Assembly (NCBI GenBank): GCA_025993795.1
Contig: JAMQHL010000012.1
Coordinates: forward strand, 179,382-243,381
Origin: Planctomycetota bacterium
Lineage (GTDB): Bacteria > Planctomycetota > UBA8742 > UBA2392
DNA: 64,000 nt
Direction of reading: 5' to 3'
Positions within the stretch are counted from its first letter, which is position 1. Each line of letters opens with the position of its first letter. A program made the translations under genes and the position numbers. The notes under the pieces are model-generated. The model did no database searches, had not been told where the DNA came from, and was given only the letters and a program-made list of their open reading frames with translations. This document shows, piece by piece, positions 1 through 8,892 of this stretch.

Positions 1-1
1 T

Positions 2-1555
2 AACAAGGATGGCAGCTATCGGCTTCGCGCGCGGGAAGGAAAGCTGCGTGTCACGGCCTCTGCCCCGGGCTGGGTCCTGGAAGAGGAAGAGCTGGTGACC
101 CTCAGCAGCAAAGGCGGCGAACTGAACCTGAAGCTGACACGCGCAGCCACCGTATTCGGGACCGTAACTGATACCGCCGGCGTGGCGCTGCCCGGCGCCA
201 CGGTCATGCTGGGCAATGGCGACCAGGAAGAGTGGGACGGAAGCAAGTCATGGGGCGACAGTCGTGAAGCGGACAAAGCAGAGCGGCTTGTTTATCTTGA
301 AGAAGCCAGCAGCGAAGCGAAGTTCAGTCGCAAACGGATTGACCCCGGCATGGGTTCCGGCGGTGCCAGCACGGTTACCGACGCAGAGGGCAAGTACCGG
401 CTTGAGAGCCAGCGGCCGGGCAAGAACGTCCTGAACGTGTGGTACGCAGGCAAGAATGTCACACGCGAAGTGAACCTGGTTTCCGGCGGCAATCAGCAGG
501 ACTTCAGCATAGACGCCGGATGCCGCGTCAGCGTCAGCGCCAAAGACCAGAGCGGCAACCCCGTCGCGCTCAATTATGCATGGTTTACGAACTCGGGCGG
601 CGAGTATGCCTCGCCACAGCAGCTAGCCGGCGCAACCGGCGTGCTCGAGTATGCTGGAATATCAGAAGGCACATGGACCTGCTATACGCAGGCCGAAGGA
701 TACGCGCAGGTCAGCCAGGAGGTCATCGTCGGGCGGGGCACCAACAAGGTCGAGTTTCTGCTTGAGGCGCCGGGCATTCTCAAAGGCAAGGTGAGTTCAG
801 GCGGTGGCAAAGTCCCCACGAACGCGTACGTGAGCCTGATCCCGAAGGCGGACAAGAAAAGCAGCCCCATGGCCAACGGTGACGCCAACGGCATGGTATA
901 CGCTATGCTTGCAGCGGATGGCGCGTACCAGACCCAGGCGCTCAAACCCGGCCAGTACGCCCTGGAAGTCCAGTTCAACCAGCAGGACAGCCTGCATTCC
1001 CAGGACATCTGGATCGTTGCCGGCGAGAACACGCTCGACATCAGCATCGCCGACCGTTGCAACCTGACGGTGAACGTGCGGATCGACATGGAAGTGAAAG
1101 ACCGCTCGCAGCTCTATGTCGCAGTCAGCAGCAAGGATGGCACGATCTCGCGCTATGACATGCTGGGCGAAAGGACGCAGGCGGAGTTCACCTTCCTGCC
1201 GGAAGGCGATTACTACATCAGCTCTTACATCGAAGGCGCTGCCCAGATGTACGTCGAGGTCACGGTTCGCCGCGGCAACAACTCGGCTGACTTTGTCATC
1301 GGCGCAGGCAACTGTGTCAAGCTGACATGGGTGGGCGAAGGCACACAGGCCGCAAAAGCGGGCATACAGGTCGGGGACATCCTGATTGAGTACAACGGCC
1401 GCGCGATCAACAGCTACCAGGAACTCGGGGCGGCAGTGCAGGCCACGACCGAGGGAGACACCGTGACGGTGATCGTGGTGCGAAACGGCTCGACGCTGTC
1501 GTTCGGGCTCAAGGGCGGCAAGATGGGCATCGCGGGCCAGGACCACCACCGGTAA
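2..1555 (+). CDS. Secreted/surface protein with carboxypeptidase-regulatory-like repeats and C-terminal PDZ domain (5' truncated)
   Basis: The reading frame is open to the left edge of the window, so the true start lies outside. Residues just after the edge (D-G-S-Y-R-L ... V-T-A-S-A-P-G-W) form the end of a carboxypeptidase-regulatory-like (CarbopepD_reg) beta-sandwich. At least four more such units follow, with recurrent A-D-G-A-Y / D-A-E-G-K-Y-R-L / P-G-Q-Y-A-L turns. The last ~80 residues form a PDZ domain (G-T-Q-A-A-K-A-G-I-Q-V-G-D-I-L then V-R-N-G). The family is usually exported. The PDZ domain suggests binding of a partner C-terminus, but no substrate can be named. A strong hairpin follows the stop. 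Confidence 0.8.
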   Translation, partial: NKDGSYRLRAREGKLRVTASAPGWVLEEEELVTLSSKGGELNLKLTRAATVFGTVTDTAGVALPGATVMLGNGDQEEWDGSKSWGDSREADKAERLVYLEEASSEAKFSRKRIDPGMGSGGASTVTDAEGKYRLESQRPGKNVLNVWYAGKNVTREVNLVSGGNQQDFSIDAGCRVSVSAKDQSGNPVALNYAWFTNSGGEYASPQQLAGATGVLEYAGISEGTWTCYTQAEGYAQVSQEVIVGRGTNKVEFLLEAPGILKGKVSSGGGKVPTNAYVSLIPKADKKSSPMANGDANGMVYAMLAADGAYQTQALKPGQYALEVQFNQQDSLHSQDIWIVAGENTLDISIADRCNLTVNVRIDMEVKDRSQLYVAVSSKDGTISRYDMLGERTQAEFTFLPEGDYYISSYIEGAAQMYVEVTVRRGNNSADFVIGAGNCVKLTWVGEGTQAAKAGIQVGDILIEYNGRAINSYQELGAAVQATTEGDTVTVIVVRNGSTLSFGLKGGKMGIAGQDHHR

Positions 1556-1570
1556 AGCGCAACATGGGCA

Positions 1571-1600
1571 ACGGGACGGCGTGCTGCGCCGTCCCGTTTG
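1571..1600 (+). terminator. Intrinsic terminator after the PDZ protein gene
   Basis: A perfect 11-bp stem (ACGGGACGGCG at 1571-1581 pairing with 1587-1597) has a 5-nt loop and a short T run. It begins 15 nt after the stop codon. Confidence 0.85.
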
Positions 1601-1702
1601 CGTTGCTCCAATGCTGACGGCCAATTATCAAAGACCTGGGCTGCTGCGTCGCGCATACTTGGTGTCGGACTCATGCATCGGACCCAGTGAAAGGAGACGG
1701 CC

Positions 1703-2113
1703 ATGAGGTACGTGATTTGCGCGGCACTGGCAGTGTTGCTGAGCACAGGAGTGCTGGCGCAGGACGGCAAGAAAGAGCCCGAAAAGGCAGCCGAGATCGC
1801 CAAGAAAGACACAGGCAAGGAAGCCGAGCCCGAAAAGAAACCCAAGCAGCTAACCGATGCCGAGGTCAAGAAGAAGCTCGAGAAGAAGCTCGATGCGAAT
1901 TTTGAGGACGAGACCGCCGCCGCGATATTGCATTCGATTGCAAAGGCGGCCGGTGTCGAACTTGTGCTCGCTGACGGCGTAAAGGCAGATGACGATGTGT
2001 CGCTGGAGTTGAAGGAAGTCAAGGCATCCGCAATGCTTACGATCGTGTGTGACTCTTGTAGCTTGGTGTGGGAAGTGAAGGACGGAAAAATCGTAGTCAA
2101 GGTCGACGAGTAG
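1703..2113 (+). CDS. Small exported protein with an STN/secretin-N0-like domain
   Basis: 136 residues. An AAAGGAG ribosome-binding site sits about 10 nt before the ATG. Residues 1-20 are a signal peptide ending L-A-Q. Residues 21-55 are a highly charged Lys/Glu linker. Residues 60-136 resemble the 'secretin and TonB N-terminus short domain': an A-A-A-I-L-H-S-I-A-K-A-A-G-V-E-L helix-turn, then strands ending W-E-V-K-D-G-K-I-V-V-K. STN domains normally form the periplasmic end of secretins or TonB receptors, and the next gene is a secretin. It may be a detached N0-like accessory of that pore. Function is inferred from fold and neighbourhood only. It is separated from the secretin by a terminator, so it is probably its own transcript. 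Confidence 0.75.
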   Translation: MRYVICAALAVLLSTGVLAQDGKKEPEKAAEIAKKDTGKEAEPEKKPKQLTDAEVKKKLEKKLDANFEDETAAAILHSIAKAAGVELVLADGVKADDDVSLELKEVKASAMLTIVCDSCSLVWEVKDGKIVVKVDE

Positions 2114-2141
2114 AGGCAGCTCAGTTGTCAGTAACGCAGCA

Positions 2142-2166
2142 GGGGATGGCGTTGCCATCCCCTTTT
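2142..2166 (+). terminator. Intrinsic terminator
   Basis: GGGGATGGC (2142-2150), a GTT loop, GCCATCCCC (2154-2162), then TTTT. It lies 28 nt after the small STN-like gene. Confidence 0.9.
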
Positions 2167-2293
2167 CCGACTTGACGTTACCCCCGTTCACGCTACCCTT
2201 CTGTTACCCCCCGATTTGCGGACCCCTGGTTCCCCTGGTGCAACGTCTCGCCAACCCTTGGCGAGTGCGTCACCTAGGTGAGGACTGCGCTAC

Positions 2294-5035
2294 ATGAGAG
2301 CTACAGTGCGTAACCTGCAAATAATGCCGGTGCTGATGCTGATTGCCTTCCTTGGCACAGCGTGCAGCGTGATGCCCTTCCAGGGCAACAACAATAACAG
2401 CGGCAAGTCCAGCTACGTCGCGGAAGATACAGCCGACGACAAGAAGGATGCTGCTCCTGACCCGTACGGCGGCGAAGGCCCCGGCGCGCCGGGCAATGCC
2501 CGCGATAACCCGGGCGGCGAACGTACCGGCACAGCCGGCGTCGCCGACAGCGGGCGAAAAGCGGAACCGGCGGCCAAAGGTGCCGACGTTGGCAAGGACG
2601 ACAAAGAGGGCCGCCAGGCTTTCGACAATGATCGTCGTCGCGACGTCGAGTTCCGGTGGTTGCGCGAGCGTGCGTTGGTTGCCAAGCAGGCCGGCGACCT
2701 TGAGCAGGCCGAAACCTACCTGCTGCGCGCGATTGATCTTAAGCCCGACGGCGGCACAGGTGACGTCAAGGCGCTGCTGGACGAAGTGCGCAGTCTGCTG
2801 AGCAAGGGCGAAGAGATTGTCCCGCGCTCGGCAAACCTGCCCGCAGCCGCACAGCAGGAGTATGAGATTGAAGCCGACCGCACCTATCGCGAAGCCAAGG
2901 GCCTTGAATCGGCTGGCCGGTGGTCAGAGGCGATTGAAGCGTGGGAGCGTCTGCTGCGCATCATCAAGTACGCGCCCTACGGCGCCGAGCTCAGCCGCGA
3001 CTACCAGGCGCTGGCTGAAACTGGCTTGAACAACTCGCGCACCGAGATTGCCCGCCAGCGCAAACACCTTGAAGAAGAGGCGCTGAAGCGCGAACTGCGC
3101 ATGAACGACCTGCGCGCGCAGGCCGAAGAAGAACGCCGCAAGGAAGAGATTGTCGAATTGTGGCGCCAGGCGGTTTACAACGTTGAGTTGCGCCGCTTCA
3201 AGACAGCAACTGAGATCGTTGACCGCATCCTGTTTCTGGACCCGCAGTTCCGGAAGGCTGAAGAACTGAAGCGTGAAATCGGCGACCGACGCCTGATCCA
3301 GATGAACCGCGATACGTTTGAGGCCCGCATCGCCAGCTACCAGCACTCGCTGCGTGTGCTGCGCGAGGCAATGGTGCCCGCAGTTGAAACCCTCATCTAT
3401 CCAACCGGCCTGCTGGCGGAACGCATCAAGGCCCGTCGCGCCACGACCGCAGACGCGATCCAGCTCGACCCGGAAATCCAGAAGACAGAGAACATCCTCA
3501 GCACTAAGGTGCTGCCCGTGATCCATGAGGGTGTGCCTCTGACGGACGTGATCTCGGACATTCGCCGCAAGGCGAACATCCCGCTGCGTCTCAGCAAAGA
3601 AGTTGAAGCAGCCAGCGGCAGCGAAGAAGTGACGATCAATCTGGAAGACATTCCGATCGGGTCTGCGCTGAAGATCATCCTGAACGACCTTGGCCTTACG
3701 ACGCAGTACAAGTTCGGCGTGCTGTTTGTTGTAGAGCAGGGCGCTGAAGTTGACGTCAGCGGCGTTGTGACCCGCGTGCACGACGTGCGCGACCTGACGT
3801 TCAACATTCAGGAGTTTGCAGGCCCGCGCCTGCGCCTGGTGCCTGCCGAAGACAGCGGAGGCGGCCCGGTGATCGTGTACCCCGACGAGTCTGAGCGTAC
3901 CCTCGACATTGACCGCATCGAAGAATTGGTCACCGAGTCAGTTGCGCCCGACTCATGGTCTGAGCCGAATGCCTTGAAGTTCTTCGGCGGCCAGCTTGTC
4001 GCGACGCACACCCCGCAGGTACAGGCCGAATTGCGCGACTTCCTTGATGAGTTGCGCAAGATCGCCGGCTTGATGGTCAGCATCGAGGTTCGCTTCATCA
4101 GTGTCGAAGACGATTTCCTGCAGGACTTCGGCATCGACTTCCGCGGTCTTGGCGGCCCGGCCAACGTGCCCAACCAGGCCAACATCACCCTTGAAGACGT
4201 GACCACCGGCGCAGAGGACCTGGCCGGCGGCCAGTTCGACAACGGCGCCGGCGGAATTGCGTCGGCCAACCCGTCGGGCGGTATCTTCTTCAACAACCAG
4301 GACCCCAACAACCCGCCCGTCAACTTCAACCAGGACATTCGCGGCCGTTTCGAGCACATCTATGACAACGCGCTCGGCAACATCCTGACCGGCAACGGCG
4401 GCTTTGCCATGCAGTTCGCTTACTTCGTTGACCTGACGCAGATCAACGCCGTCATCAACGCCGTACAGAAGCGCAAGAAGGCCCGCATTCTTACCGCGCC
4501 GCGCCTGACTGCCTTCAACACCCAGCGCGCCAACATCACCATCGTCAACCAGATTCCTTACATCCAGGACTTCGAGCTCAATGCCGCCACCAGCGCTGCC
4601 ATCGCCAACCCGGTGGTCGACACCATCCTCGACGGCATGGTACTGGACGTGAAGCCCACCATAAGCAACGACCGTCGTTTCATCACCGTGGAAGTACAGC
4701 CCACGGTGGCCGAACTGCTGCTGCCGATCCCGACGTTCACCACGACGCTCGGCCCGACCAGCACGGTCACGATCCAGATTCCTGAGATCAAATTGCAGAC
4801 GGCCCAGACCACTGTTCGCGTACCGGATGGCGGTGCGGTTGTGATCGCCGGACTCAAGACTGTCCGCGACAAGTGGATTGAGAGTGGCGTGCCCATCCTC
4901 AGCGACATCCCGCTGCTGGGTGTGCTTTTCAAGCGTCAGGGCCGCAGCAAAGAGCAGTTCAACCTCGTGATCGTCGTGTACGCCAAGGTAATCGACCTGA
5001 ACGATGAAGAGCTGCGCCGTCCCGGCTGGAACTAA
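2294..5035 (+). CDS. TPR-containing secretin (type II/III secretion or type IV pilus secretin family)
   Basis: 913 residues, exported: a hydrophobic segment at 9-24 ends near F-L-G-T-A-C, a loose lipobox. Residues 30-110 are a low-complexity Gly/Asp/Lys linker. Residues 115-330 are helical TPR-like repeats (A-G-D-L-E-Q-A-E-T-Y-L-L-R-A; A-G-R-W-S-E-A-I-E-A-W). Residues ~410-500 form an STN/N0-like unit. Residues ~600-905 are the secretin domain, with the diagnostic V-P-I-L-S-D-I-P-L-L-G-V-L-F motif near residue 870. Secretins oligomerise as a large outer-membrane gated ring. The TPR front end is common in planctomycete secretins and may dock other secretion parts. An AGGTGAGG element lies about 11 nt before the ATG. 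No other secretion genes are adjacent, so the exact machine is unknown. Confidence 0.92.
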   Translation: MRATVRNLQIMPVLMLIAFLGTACSVMPFQGNNNNSGKSSYVAEDTADDKKDAAPDPYGGEGPGAPGNARDNPGGERTGTAGVADSGRKAEPAAKGADVGKDDKEGRQAFDNDRRRDVEFRWLRERALVAKQAGDLEQAETYLLRAIDLKPDGGTGDVKALLDEVRSLLSKGEEIVPRSANLPAAAQQEYEIEADRTYREAKGLESAGRWSEAIEAWERLLRIIKYAPYGAELSRDYQALAETGLNNSRTEIARQRKHLEEEALKRELRMNDLRAQAEEERRKEEIVELWRQAVYNVELRRFKTATEIVDRILFLDPQFRKAEELKREIGDRRLIQMNRDTFEARIASYQHSLRVLREAMVPAVETLIYPTGLLAERIKARRATTADAIQLDPEIQKTENILSTKVLPVIHEGVPLTDVISDIRRKANIPLRLSKEVEAASGSEEVTINLEDIPIGSALKIILNDLGLTTQYKFGVLFVVEQGAEVDVSGVVTRVHDVRDLTFNIQEFAGPRLRLVPAEDSGGGPVIVYPDESERTLDIDRIEELVTESVAPDSWSEPNALKFFGGQLVATHTPQVQAELRDFLDELRKIAGLMVSIEVRFISVEDDFLQDFGIDFRGLGGPANVPNQANITLEDVTTGAEDLAGGQFDNGAGGIASANPSGGIFFNNQDPNNPPVNFNQDIRGRFEHIYDNALGNILTGNGGFAMQFAYFVDLTQINAVINAVQKRKKARILTAPRLTAFNTQRANITIVNQIPYIQDFELNAATSAAIANPVVDTILDGMVLDVKPTISNDRRFITVEVQPTVAELLLPIPTFTTTLGPTSTVTIQIPEIKLQTAQTTVRVPDGGAVVIAGLKTVRDKWIESGVPILSDIPLLGVLFKRQGRSKEQFNLVIVVYAKVIDLNDEELRRPGWN

Positions 5036-5060
5036 GTCAGGGCAACGCAAGACACCAAGA

Positions 5061-5084
5061 CCCCCGGCAAGTGCCGGGGGTTTT
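5061..5084 (+). terminator. Intrinsic terminator after the secretin gene
   Basis: CCCCCGGC, an AAGT loop and GCCGGGGG (5061-5080), followed by TTTT, 25 nt after the stop. Confidence 0.95.
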
Positions 5085-5179
5085 CATTTTCGATGGCAAA
5101 GCTGGGCGGCGCATTCTTCCGGGCTCCGAACCAAAGACCGCCATTGACCCGGGCTCCTCCGCGTTCGACGATTGTTGAC

Positions 5180-6724
5180 ATGTCCGTGCACCACTCCGGC
5201 ATTGAGTTTGCCATTGCGCCCGACCGGGTGATTCGTACCCACGCCAGTATCGTGCTTCTCGCGGGCGATCGCGCATACAAGCTCAAGAAGCCCGTTAAGT
5301 ACCCGTTTCTGGATTACTCAACGCTGGAGCTGCGGCGCAGGTTCATCCAGGCCGAGTACACGCTCAATCACCGTTTCTCGCCTGAAATCTACCTGGGTGT
5401 CTGCGCCGTGAGCCGACAAGACAACGAGCTGGTGTTCGGCGATGTTGTTACGGCACTGCCACAACTCGGCAATGCGATTGATTACGCCGTGGTAATGACG
5501 CGAATCCCTGATGATGCGTGGCTTCCCGAGTACATGAAGCGCGGCTTGTCGGATCACGACCTGCAGAACCTGATGCGTCTGCTCGCCAACACCTGGGCTT
5601 CTCATCCCGCCGACGACGCAACACGAGCAGCCGGCCGGCCGGCAAACCTGCGTCTCAATACGGTCGCCAACATCGCTGAATGCGAGCGCTTCGTGCCCAA
5701 CTGTCTGTCCCGCGAAATGTGGATGCGGCTGGATGCGCTGCTGCGCGTGTGGTTTGAACAGCATGCCGACGTGTTTGATGCGCGTGTCGCGCTGGACCAC
5801 ATCCGCGACGGCCACGGCGATCTTAAGCCCGGCAACATCGCGTTCATCGACGGCAGGCCGGTCGTGACCGACTGCATCGAGTTTAACCCGCAATTCCGGC
5901 GCCTCGACACGCTGGCAGAAGCGGGCTTTCTGGCAACCGGCATGGAGCAACTGGGCCGATTTGATCTGGGTGCCGGCGTGTTTGCCGCCTACGCCGACGT
6001 GACCGGCGACGCACACCCGGAGATGCTGAGGCGCTACTACCAGGCGCACCTGGCGTGCGTGATGGGCAAGGTGACAGCCCTGCAGCTTGAAGACCCCCAG
6101 ATCAGCGAGCAGCAACGAACCCACGCGATTGCGCGGGCGGCGCACAATTTCGCGCTGGCAGACTTTCACGCGCGCGAGCCCCACGTGCTGATCGTGGCGG
6201 GCATCATGGGCTGCGGCAAAAGTACGGTCGCGGGCGTTCTGGCGCGGCACTTCGGCTGGCCTGTCGTAAGCAGCGACGTCGAGCGAAAACGCCTGATGGG
6301 AGTCAGACCTGAAGAGAGACTGCCGGAGAGCGCCTACACGGACGAAGTCAGCCGTCGCGTATACGAAGCGTTGTTCGACGCGGTCCAAAGCGCGGGCCCG
6401 GGGGTGATCCTGGACGGGCAGTTCCCCGCCCGCGAATTCAGGGCCCGGGCCGCGCAGGCCGCCGAGGCACGCGGTGGCCGCGTGACCCTTATCCAGTGCG
6501 ATGCGCCGGACGAAGTGGTGCGCGAACGCATGTGCAGTCGAGTTCTTGACCCGTCAAGAGTCAGCGATGCAACTGCCGAGATGCTGGGGCACGCCCGAGC
6601 GCGGTTTCAAAGAGTGGCAAGCGATGAGGGCCTGAAGGTCATCACGTTTGACACCAGGCAGGATCCGGCGGCGATCATCCCGGCAGTCCGGAAAACGCTG
6701 CTGGGCGAAGCGTTCACGCCCTGA
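5180..6724 (+). CDS. Aminoglycoside-phosphotransferase-like / P-loop kinase fusion protein
   Basis: 514 residues from the ATG at 5180. The frame is open further upstream to an ATG at 5093, but that start abuts the terminator and adds a Pro/Arg-rich leader unlike the family. The N-terminal ~330 residues resemble the APH/choline-kinase fold: K-L-K-K-P-V near the start, and the catalytic H-G-D-L-K-P-G-N-I-A-F with a following V-T-D-C-I-E-F-N. The C-terminal ~170 residues are an adenylate-kinase-like P-loop domain (G-I-M-G-C-G-K-S-T). This two-domain arrangement (COG2187 plus COG0645) is widespread and annotated as a bifunctional aminoglycoside phosphotransferase/ATP-binding protein. The physiological substrate is not known. 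It is convergent with the next gene, with 14 nt between stops. Confidence 0.88.
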   Translation: MSVHHSGIEFAIAPDRVIRTHASIVLLAGDRAYKLKKPVKYPFLDYSTLELRRRFIQAEYTLNHRFSPEIYLGVCAVSRQDNELVFGDVVTALPQLGNAIDYAVVMTRIPDDAWLPEYMKRGLSDHDLQNLMRLLANTWASHPADDATRAAGRPANLRLNTVANIAECERFVPNCLSREMWMRLDALLRVWFEQHADVFDARVALDHIRDGHGDLKPGNIAFIDGRPVVTDCIEFNPQFRRLDTLAEAGFLATGMEQLGRFDLGAGVFAAYADVTGDAHPEMLRRYYQAHLACVMGKVTALQLEDPQISEQQRTHAIARAAHNFALADFHAREPHVLIVAGIMGCGKSTVAGVLARHFGWPVVSSDVERKRLMGVRPEERLPESAYTDEVSRRVYEALFDAVQSAGPGVILDGQFPAREFRARAAQAAEARGGRVTLIQCDAPDEVVRERMCSRVLDPSRVSDATAEMLGHARARFQRVASDEGLKVITFDTRQDPAAIIPAVRKTLLGEAFTP

Positions 6725-6738
6725 ATCCGCGACCGGCT

Positions 6739-7143
6739 CTAGATCGCGCTCACATCGTAGATGTTGTTGAAGTCGTCGATGCTGTCATCGTCATTCTTCT
6801 GAAGCAGCCCGGCGTCGATCAGGTTGTACACCACTTCGCCCCAGTGACGTGTGCTGCGGATTCCCCAATACTGCCACACATCGCGCGCCAGGGTGCCGAA
6901 CTGCTCACGCGCCAGCGCGCGCAGGCCTTCTACAATTTCGCGGCCGCTCATGTGGCGCCGTGTCTGCTCGGTCAGGCGCAGGTGTACCTGCATGATGTAC
7001 GCCAGACCCTCACCAAGAAGCCACTGGTAGGCACCGAAGCGAAAGCGCGTGTCGCGGCGGCAGATCTGCAGAATCGTGGCGGCGACATCCACTGCGGCGA
7101 CGGCATCTTGCAGCAACTCTTCTCTCGCGGCTTGGTCTTCCAT
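6739..7143 (-). CDS. Minf_1886 family protein (Planctomycetes/Verrucomicrobia-restricted conserved protein)
   Basis: 134 residues from the ATG at 7143. The frame extends upstream into metG, but that part looks non-coding. It has the hallmarks of the PVC-restricted Minf_1886 family (TIGR04138): an N-terminal helix, R-D-T-R-F-R-F-G-A-Y-Q-W-L-L-E-G-L-like 'RY..AY.Fv.egL' core, a central Q-Y-W-G-I-R-S-T-R-H-W-G-E segment, then V-Y-N-L-I-D-A-G-L-L and an acidic D-D-S-I-D-D-F-N-N-I-Y-D tail. Function is unknown. It starts 35 nt after the metG stop on the same strand, so probably the same transcript. The family is the strongest taxonomic marker in the window. Confidence 0.85.
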   Translation of the reverse strand: MEDQAAREELLQDAVAAVDVAATILQICRRDTRFRFGAYQWLLGEGLAYIMQVHLRLTEQTRRHMSGREIVEGLRALAREQFGTLARDVWQYWGIRSTRHWGEVVYNLIDAGLLQKNDDDSIDDFNNIYDVSAI

Positions 7144-7178
7144 GACTTGTTCTTGCGCCTTCTGTTGCTGCAAGGTCG

Positions 7179-8792
7179 CTACGCGGTCTCCAGGCGAACG
7201 AACAGCGGCGCAGGTGTGCCGATCCTGTGGCCCGCTTTCAGCTGCCCCCATTTCAAAGCTTCCGGCAATGGGATCGATGTGTCAATCCCAAGTTGCAGGG
7301 CGATTTTGCCCGCAGCGTCGGGCAGAAACGCCTTCACTGCATACGTCAGTGCGTGCACCACTTCAAGCAGCGCGTGCAGCGAAGAATCCAAATCTTGTCC
7401 ACGGGCCGGGTCTTTCGCCAGTTTGAATGGCGCGGTCTCGTTGACGAACTGGTTGGCTTCGCGCACCAGTTCAAACACAGCCTCAAGGGCGCCATCCAGG
7501 TCAAAGGCAGAAACGCGGGCGATCAGGCGCTCGCACAGCGCGTTCACCCGCGAGATCAAACCCTGGCGCAGGGTCTCGAAGCGCGGCTCGGCAAAGGGTG
7601 TTTCGGCCGGCACGGCACCGTTGCGGTACTTCGCCAGCATGCTCAGCGAGCGGTTGACCAGGTTGCCCAGACCGTTGGCCAGGTCGGCGTTGTAGCGGGT
7701 CACGAAGGCCGCGCCGCGCCAGTCGGAATCGCCGCGCTGGGGGCCTTCGCGCAGCACATGGTAGCGCAGGGCATCTCGCGAATATTGCGCGGCAACGTCG
7801 CCGGGGCGTATCACGTTGCCGAGCGTCTTGGACATCTTTTCTCCCTCGATGGTCCACCAGCCGTGGGCAAACACCTGCTTCGGCGGCGCGACGTTGGCGC
7901 CTATCAGCTCGCTCCACCAGATTACGCTGTGGTGCCAAAGGATGTCCTTGCCGACCAGGTGCACGGACTCAGGCCACCAGTATTCGAAGGGCGTGACGCC
8001 GTCGGGCGTGCCGTGCTGCCCGCGCGAGCGGTCGCCATAGGCGTCTGTGGGCAGCGACCTGCCATCGGGCCATCCCAGCGCGCTGATGTAGTTGACCAGC
8101 GCGTCGGTCCACACCCAGATCACGTGCTGCTTTTCCCAGGGCAACGGAACGCCCCAGTCAAACTGAACGCGCGTGACGCTGGTGTCGTTCAGGCCCTCGT
8201 TCAACTTGCCCAGGATCTCGTTGCGGCGAGCTTCCGGCAGAATGCAGTCCGGGTGGTCGGCGATGCGCTGCCTGAGCTTTTCCGTGAATGAACTGAGCTT
8301 CAGGAAGTAGTTCTCTTCTTCAATGACTGTCGGTGTGGTCTTGTGCACGGGGCATTTTTCATCGACCAGGTCCTTTTCTGTGTAGTTGGTTTCACAGTCC
8401 ACGCAGTACAGGGCGCGGTAGCTGGACTTGTACAGCAATCCGTTGTCACGCAACCGCTCAAACACCTTCTGCACCGCGGCTTCATGAAACGGGTCGGTGG
8501 TACGAATGAAGATGTCAAACTGGACGTCCAGCGCCTCCCACAGTTCAAAGAACTTGCTGACGATTTTGTCGGCAAAGCCGCGCGGGGTAGTGCCCGCGGC
8601 GGTCGCGGCTTTGTGGATTTTCTGTCCGTGCTCGTCGCTGCCGGTCAGGAACAGGGTGGGTCGTCCGCAGGCGCGCCAGAAACGTGCCAGTGTGTCGGCA
8701 TACAGGGTGGTCGTCGCGTGTCCTATGTGAAGCTCATCGTTCACGTAGTACAGCGGCGTGGTGATGTAGATGGGTCGTGACAGGTCGGTCAT
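7179..8792 (-). CDS. metG: Methionyl-tRNA synthetase
   Basis: 537 residues from M-T-D-L-S-R-P-I-Y-I-T-T-P-L-Y-Y-V-N-D; an upstream TTG/ATG option at 8828 adds a basic leader. It charges tRNA-Met with methionine in the cytoplasm. The class I signatures are present: H-I-G-H early in the Rossmann fold and K-M-S-K-T near residue 320. A Cys-rich insertion (C-V-D-C ... C-P-V-H) near residue 130 fits the zinc knuckle of the short, single-knuckle MetG type. The C-terminus stops after the anticodon-binding helical bundle, so the EMAP/Trbp111-like tRNA-binding extension seen in some bacteria is absent. It lies between ricT and the Minf_1886 gene. Confidence 0.97.
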   Translation of the reverse strand: MTDLSRPIYITTPLYYVNDELHIGHATTTLYADTLARFWRACGRPTLFLTGSDEHGQKIHKAATAAGTTPRGFADKIVSKFFELWEALDVQFDIFIRTTDPFHEAAVQKVFERLRDNGLLYKSSYRALYCVDCETNYTEKDLVDEKCPVHKTTPTVIEEENYFLKLSSFTEKLRQRIADHPDCILPEARRNEILGKLNEGLNDTSVTRVQFDWGVPLPWEKQHVIWVWTDALVNYISALGWPDGRSLPTDAYGDRSRGQHGTPDGVTPFEYWWPESVHLVGKDILWHHSVIWWSELIGANVAPPKQVFAHGWWTIEGEKMSKTLGNVIRPGDVAAQYSRDALRYHVLREGPQRGDSDWRGAAFVTRYNADLANGLGNLVNRSLSMLAKYRNGAVPAETPFAEPRFETLRQGLISRVNALCERLIARVSAFDLDGALEAVFELVREANQFVNETAPFKLAKDPARGQDLDSSLHALLEVVHALTYAVKAFLPDAAGKIALQLGIDTSIPLPEALKWGQLKAGHRIGTPAPLFVRLETA

Positions 8793-8892
8793 GGCGGCCC
8801 TTATTTCGCGTTTACGCCCGCGACGCAAGGAATTAAACGGGCCGCGGATTCAATCTGCGGTTGCCGTTGCAGGCAGCGGGCGTGCCGCCGGA

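Noticed and set aside
5093-5179. Earlier start for the APH-like/P-loop fusion
   Set aside because: The leader is Pro/Arg-rich, begins right after the secretin terminator and has no ribosome-binding site. The family N-terminus fits the ATG at 5180.
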